Source of the DNA: Amyelois transitella | Taxonomy: Eukaryota > Arthropoda > Insecta > Lepidoptera > Pyralidae | Direction of reading: 5' to 3' | Assembly (NCBI RefSeq): GCF_032362555.1 | Contig: NC_083505.1 | Coordinates: 9,601,501 to 9,665,500, forward strand | DNA: 64,000 bases | Part shown: positions 59,015 to 64,000 of the stretch, in pieces | Layout: every line of letters starts with the position of its first letter | Numbering within the stretch: the first letter of the stretch is position 1 | Position numbers and translations under genes: made by a program | Notes under the pieces: generated by a model | Seen by the model: only the letters and a program-made list of their open reading frames with translations | The model's database searches: none | What the model was told of the DNA's origin: nothing

Positions 59015-62000
59015 CTACCGGTACATGGCCACGTCGGGGCTGCGGTAGAAGCACATGTAGGCGTCGGCGAGCAGGCGGCGCGCGTGCGGCGGCGGCGCGG
59101 CGGCCGCGCGCTCGCCCGCCTCCAGCGACAGCCACGAGCTCAGCGACGAGATCGACACGATCTCCGGGATGTTGTAGCCGTGGCGCTCGCCTGCCGAAAC
59201 GAACCGTTAACCTTATATCTATGAAGAGGAAATTGATTGATTCACTTGACGAACACCTCAAAATGTGGGTCTATATTTTTTAATTTTTTTTAAGTGGTCT
59301 AGTGGGCATTAAGAAATGATTTCCCAGAATTCCGGCTGCTTTTAACCTGGAGCGTTGGGCATACTGAAGTTAATCAATATAAATAAAATTGTTGTGTTAA
59401 TGACTTAACTGACAGACATCGTACAGTCCACTGAGGACATTGAGGTTATGTAACCTGTATATTATTTAGGAAATATAGGGCTGGTCTAACAGTCGATATT
59501 GCAAAATTTTTCCAAAGGATTGTCACGTCGTACGAGGTCTCGATGCACACTCCGTGGATCTTAATAGAACAATAGTGATTTTTATAAAAACACCTTACAG
59601 CAGAACATGGACTTTCAGTCTTTTCAAGACTGTTGGCTCTGTCAACCTCGCAAGAGATATAGACGTGACTGTATCTATGTATGCCCATATGCACCTTTCC
59701 TATCAGCCATGGAGTCGAAGAAGCACCAGGGCGCGTCGTGGCCCACGCCAGCCTTGACGAAGGCCACATAGTGGCTGGTTTCGATGCACAGCACTGCGAA
59801 TAGTTCCATGTACACGCGAGGCACAGGACATGATTCCAACATGTTTGCCGACTCGTCGCTCACGGTCAGTGGGGTCGCCTGTCAACACAAATATATAATA
59901 TTTTAAACAATGTTTTAGAAAGTGATATCATGAATTTGACTCTCGTACATTAGATAGGCATTAATAATATTTTTAGAACTGAGGACACTCGAAAATCAAA
60001 GGGTGTCTAAAATCTAGTCCATGCTAATATTCGATCCAGCATATTTATGTTATTCACGTCATTAGGCTCGTATGCATAAAAAAATTTCAAATTAAAGCAA
60101 TTTCAAATACGAAAGAGGAAGAACACTAAAAGTAAGCATACAGGGATCAACGCAAGTAATAAGATGTAGTGTCTGCCTGCCCTGCGGGAAGGAGGCATAG
60201 TTTTATCATTATATATAAATTCGCTTCTGAGTGATTGATTAACATACTACGTACAGCCCAAACCACTGGGTCTACAGGCTTGATATACGTATGTAGGTTC
60301 CTTATATGATCTAAGGGTGGACTAAGATTGGATTTTCCGAAAAGAGCTTGGGCAGAGGAATGAATCTGTAGGTACCTTGTGGTTGTGCCTGGAGGCGTGC
60401 GTGAGGCGCAGACAGGCGGAGCAGAGCGCGCCCGCCTCGAGCGCGGCGCCGCGCGCGCACGCGCCGCACTCCCAGCGCGCCAGCGAGCCGCACACCGTGC
60501 ACTGCCGCGGCACTGCCGCACACCCAAACTATTACTCTTCAGTGCACGTTCCATTTTCAACATTTGAATATGAATTTAGAATACTCTGACAAAACTCTAA
60601 TTTTTAAAGTAGGTCCATTTTTAAGCTTTGGTCCGAAAATAACGGTAAAGTCGAATTTTAAATGGACAGGTGAAACTCAATCTACCCCCACAAAAACCAA
60701 TAGTAATAGGTATAGAATATGTTCGTTTCTGTTAAAATATTTTTCTAGTTAAGTCTCATTCAAGCCTACTACTACCAGGACTTTTAATAATGGAATAAAA
60801 CACTTACATCCTTCGATAAGATCTGTGACGTCTAACAAAGGCGAAGGCAGCACTCGCTGATATAGTTTATACTGCTTGCCAAACCTCGGCATTTGTATTA
60901 TGAAAGCTGCCGGAACCTATTGAGAAGAAAACAATCATTATTAATAGGTAATATGAATACAAATACACAGTAAATTGCAGTGCGCAATGAAATTATTCAG
61001 CATTTATAATTTATGTTCTTACTTCACTAAGCTTGACTCCAGAAGTGGCGAACGATTGTTCCAACAGTTGTTGAACACTTGGCAGTGAGACTTGTTCATC
61101 CTTCTCTACGAAAAGCTGGTAACAAAATGACTCCTGCCCCGACGACAGCTTCAGAAAGGGCTCTGCTCTTAATAATTGTGCAACTAATCCGTTTAAAAAC
61201 TCTTCTGGATCCTGTAAAAATAAAGTACCAATTTAACATTATTATATTTGAACAGACTGGCTGACTGATATATCAAGCAAAGATCAAGCTGCTGGATTGA
61301 GCAGAGCATTTGAAATTGAAATGTAGGTTCCGTATGTGGTCTAAAGGAGCACTAACAGATGATATCCCGAAATTCCCTCGTATCCGTGTGTCCATAAAGC
61401 TATATCAGTGAGTTCGGCCTCACCTTCTCCTCGGAAGTGAGGCCGGGCACGGAGGAGAGCCGCTCCAGCAGCGTGCGCAGCTTCATCACGCGGTCGGCGC
61501 GCACGTAGCCGTGCTTGCGTAAAGGGTTCACCACCTCCTCGCGGAGGACGCGTTGCACTTCCGCGTAGTGAGGCGAGTCCTAATAGAAAACAAAATCTGT
61601 GTAACAAGAATGTAAATTAATTAACATGTCAAGTGCGGTTCTTGACGTATAGAATAAGACCATTCCATTTCTTATCCATAAATACAGTAAAAAGCGACTT
61701 AAGGATAGACTAATAAACTTGGGATTGTTCCTAGGTGATGTCTGTATTTAAATCTAAATGACATCATTTATCCATACAACTGAACATGGCCTTTCAGTCT
61801 TTGCAAGACTTTAAGCTCTGTCTAAAGGAATAAAGTATCTGTGGTAAGGGATAAAGACGTGATTATGTGTATGTATGTAACATGTGTTCTAGTCATCAAA
61901 GTGTACCTCCGGCTCCGGCGGTCTATACAGCAGAGCATCGAACACGCTGGTAAAGGTGAACATGGCAAAGAGCGTGGCGTCGAGGTAGCAGGAGTTGTGG

Positions 62001-63772
62001 TGGCCTTGGATGCCGCGGTTCTTGCCGGCCAGAGAGCCCAGCGAACTCAGCGGCGGCACCACGCCCGCCACCACTGGGCACTCCGGCTAGGGAACAATCA
62101 TAAGTCAAGTCAAATCTATCAAATAGACAGCTTAAACAATTTCAAGTATATGAATATTAAAGTTGGAAATTTTTGTGAACGAAAATAAAGCTCAAAGGTT
62201 CTTCTAATTAAATAAAATCTCGTAGTTGTTGGTTTGTCACAGATTGTCATGGTGATTGTGTATATGAACTGACCACCAGTCATTGTAGAGATTGGCCCGG
62301 TTCGGGAGGGTATCCCAGAACCTAGCGTAGCGACAACACAATAGAATCGTCATAGGAGAGATCGGCACAGTCCAGCGTATCATAAACTACTGTCGCCGCG
62401 ATACAACGACAGCGCTTGAGAACTTGCAAGATCCATCTGATTTAAAAACATTATACGTACGAGTATGATTAGGGTTGCTTTTTTTAACGTGTTGGCCATC
62501 ATCGTCATCGTGGAGATCTGCCCGGTCCAGCGAGGGAGTTTTCGCGGTACCTGGCGTCGTCGCGACGACACAGTGACAGCAGGACGAGAATTGGTTGAGA
62601 CCATCTGAACTTCTGGCTTTATGGAAGGGTATGGGTCATCGTACCTGTTGGTCATCATCGTCATCGTGGAGATCAGCCCGGTCCGGCGGCGGAGTGTCGC
62701 GGAACCTGGCGTCGCGGCGACACAGAGGAAGCGGCACGAATAGAGCACGCCCCGGTGTGCAAGAAAATACGCGCGAATCTCCACGCGTGCCGTCGCCTAA
62801 GCCGCATACGCTCTGCTCGAGTTCCACGCCGGCGGTCATTGTCTCTGATAATAATATAGGTACCATAAAGTTAGTATTCTTAACACCATAAATCTTTATA
62901 TACTTCGCTCTTCTCTTTCCTTCTTGCTTACTATTTTCTTTCTCGTCTAGGGCACCAAGTCAAAGGCCAATGGCTTGGTATTGGAGTTTATTAGAAATAG
63001 TCACTGGTTCTCTAAAGCCGCTTACTTATTTATGGCATTACTTAATTTTTCTTGTTATCAAGCATTATAGTAACCATTACAGCCACCAACATTTTGAGAT
63101 AATTTCACAAGGTTTCAAACGTTTTAAGTAAAAAGGTAAGTAACCTTTGGGTGAACTTTAACTTGATAAACATACCTACATAAATTATTGGAAAATAAAT
63201 GTCTTTACCATCAATCATCCCAATCCATCGTACAACACCATAGTAATGTTGATCAACATCCGTGGCCACTTCAACTAGCGATCCGACTCCGATATCTTCT
63301 TGCAGTTGAAGTGGCGAAGCCCTGGAAGATGCTACCGGCCGCGGGGAGCCAAGTGCTGGCGAATCGTAAACCTCTTCGGGAGCATCACCGCCGCAAACAT
63401 CTGCGAAATTGGAAAAATCTATACTAATTTTGTACAGAGGAGTTTCATTGATTGTTTGTAAGGGTTAATCTTCGGAAATACTGAATCGGCCATGAAAATT
63501 TATACATGATTAATAATATAAAGGTTCGGGCAAAGCCGTGGCGGGCCGATAGTCCATAAATAAACAAATATTAACGATAGATCAGACTGAGATAACGATA
63601 AAGTATGAGCAGCACAGCAATATGTGTGTAATGGTAATGAGATGGTAATTCAATGATAGGTATACTATAATATTTAACTTAAATTATTCAAAATATACAC
63701 ACTTTCTTCTAATTCAAAAACACAGAGAGGCACTTCGTTGAGATCCAATTCCTGTAAATACGCGTACGACAT
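59015..63772 (-). CDS. CYLD: CYLD deubiquitinase
   Basis: Ten exons, 63703-63772, 63209-63400, 62645-62844, 61907-62086, 61424-61579, 61023-61211, 60808-60916, 60376-60512, 59695-59878 and 59015-59190, give 530 aa with closed phases. One CAP-Gly domain spans exons 2-3 (GSLVEVATD...YYGVVRWIG). The USP domain has catalytic Cys187 in [16 protein letters not shown], His447 in [12 protein letters not shown] and Asp466 in [12 protein letters not shown]-box-like zinc module ([15 protein letters not shown], then HASRHNHK) sits inside it at 366-411, as in human CYLD. CYLD removes K63- and Met1-linked ubiquitin and restrains NF-kB/IMD and JNK signalling. Human CYLD has 956 aa and three CAP-Gly domains; here only the last is seen. 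The exon 8 acceptor has a weak pyrimidine tract. Confidence 0.94.
59603..59686 (+). mobile_element. SINE-like 3' fragment next to CYLD exon 9
   Basis: GGACTTTCAGTCTTTTCAAG to CGCAAGAGATATAGACGTGA and ATGTATG. It ends only a few bases from the donor of exon 9 (59689-59694). Confidence 0.65.
61640..61882 (+). mobile_element. Decayed SINE-like copy, CYLD intron 4
   Basis: Ordered weak matches: AGAATAAGACCATTCC, AAAGCGACTTAAGGATAG, CTTGGGATTGTTCC, CTTTCAGTCTTTGCAAGAC, AAGGGATAAAGACGTGAT and TATGTATG. Confidence 0.6.
62270..62592. repeat. Diverged tandem copies of a CYLD exon 3 segment
   Basis: The exon 3 stretch near 62651-62725 (GTCATCATCGTCATCGTGG, then GATCAGCCCGGTCCGG and ACCTGGCGTCG) recurs at 62495-62575 in close form, about 156 bp away, and in weaker form near 62352-62415 and 62276-62335. 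The copies lie in the intron after exon 3, in the same orientation. In the exon the segment encodes RRDARF...[11 protein letters not shown]; the nearest intronic copy does not keep the frame. Confidence 0.7.
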
Positions 63773-64000
63773 TTTTCAGGGCACACTCGTTATAACAGCC
63801 GGCCGGCCGTCTGCTACGCGCCGCTAATTTTAGAAACTAGGAAAGCTAAAATAGGACAACCTATGAACAGTTTTTGTTTAACCGGTGCTGCAGTGTTGTG
63901 TTTACTAATTGTTAAGGTGTGAAGTCTAATAAGAATGGTAAGTTGATTATTTATTATAAATCCATAATTTGGTGTAATAATTTTACTATTGTACATACAT
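63773..64000 (+). promoter_or_regulatory. CYLD upstream region and possible first exon of a divergent gene
   Basis: GC-rich patch GCCGGCCGGCCGTCTGC at about 63799-63815, then on the plus strand an ATG at 63935-63937 followed directly by GTAAGT. An ATG-only first coding exon is also used by SNRPB at the other end of this window. Any partner exon lies beyond the window, so this is a suggestion only. Confidence 0.3.

Overview
This window is nuclear DNA of a moth or butterfly (Lepidoptera). Three things support that: AT-rich sequence with short GT-AG introns; several interspersed repeats of types common in lepidopteran genomes (a SINE-like family with a TATG-type tail, a tRNA-headed SINE, short Helitrons ending in CTAGT, an RTE-like LINE); and host proteins that look like insect orthologues. 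I assembled eleven protein-coding genes exon by exon. In all of them the splice phases close and the reading frame runs without interruption. No rRNA gene, functional tRNA gene or CRISPR array was seen.

Layout, left to right. SNRPB/SmB (+, 324-1252). RBCK1/HOIL-1L-like RBR ubiquitin ligase (-, 2830-11612), whose first intron holds an apparently perfect 2,568-bp tandem duplication (4850-7417 and 7418-9985). A possible two-exon small ORF lies just upstream of it (12005-12279). ATPAF2/ATP12 (-, 12928-16310) and MAF1 (+, 17229-19055) diverge from one intergenic region. A LINE with an uninterrupted 979-codon ORF follows (20959-23898), then a TE-rich stretch with an orphan exon-like ORF (24561-24870). 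PCIF1 (-, 26540-32546) and JMJD4 (+, 33503-35133) are divergent. JMJD4 and AMACR (-, 35414-36948) are convergent. About 6 kb of repeat-rich intergenic DNA precedes SS18 (+, 42957-45943). mRpL3 (-, 48334-51325) and POGLUT2/KDELC1-like (+, 53345-58295) are divergent, with a DRE-type TATCGATA cluster between them. CYLD (-, 59015-63772) closes the window, and a possible first exon of a divergent gene sits at 63935.

Functionally the genes are mostly housekeeping: splicing (SmB), Pol III repression (MAF1), F1-ATPase assembly (ATPAF2), mitochondrial translation (mRpL3), chromatin remodelling (SS18), Pol II CTD/cap biology (PCIF1), translation-termination factor hydroxylation (JMJD4), branched-chain fatty-acid metabolism (AMACR), ER O-glucosylation (POGLUT2). 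Two belong to ubiquitin signalling: an RBR ligase of the HOIL-1L type and the deubiquitinase CYLD.

The points most worth a second look are: the PCIF1 active-site motif, HPPY where the family has NPPF; the perfect tandem duplication across the RBCK1 exon-intron boundary; the altered domain order of RBCK1; decayed copies of a CYLD exon segment in the adjacent intron; a hAT-like MITE placed against the AMACR splice donor; perfect near-spacerless palindromes; and a SINE-like family whose 3' tail matches that of an RTE-like LINE in the same window. I found no clearly new multi-gene system. All calls come from reading the sequence; no database search was run.
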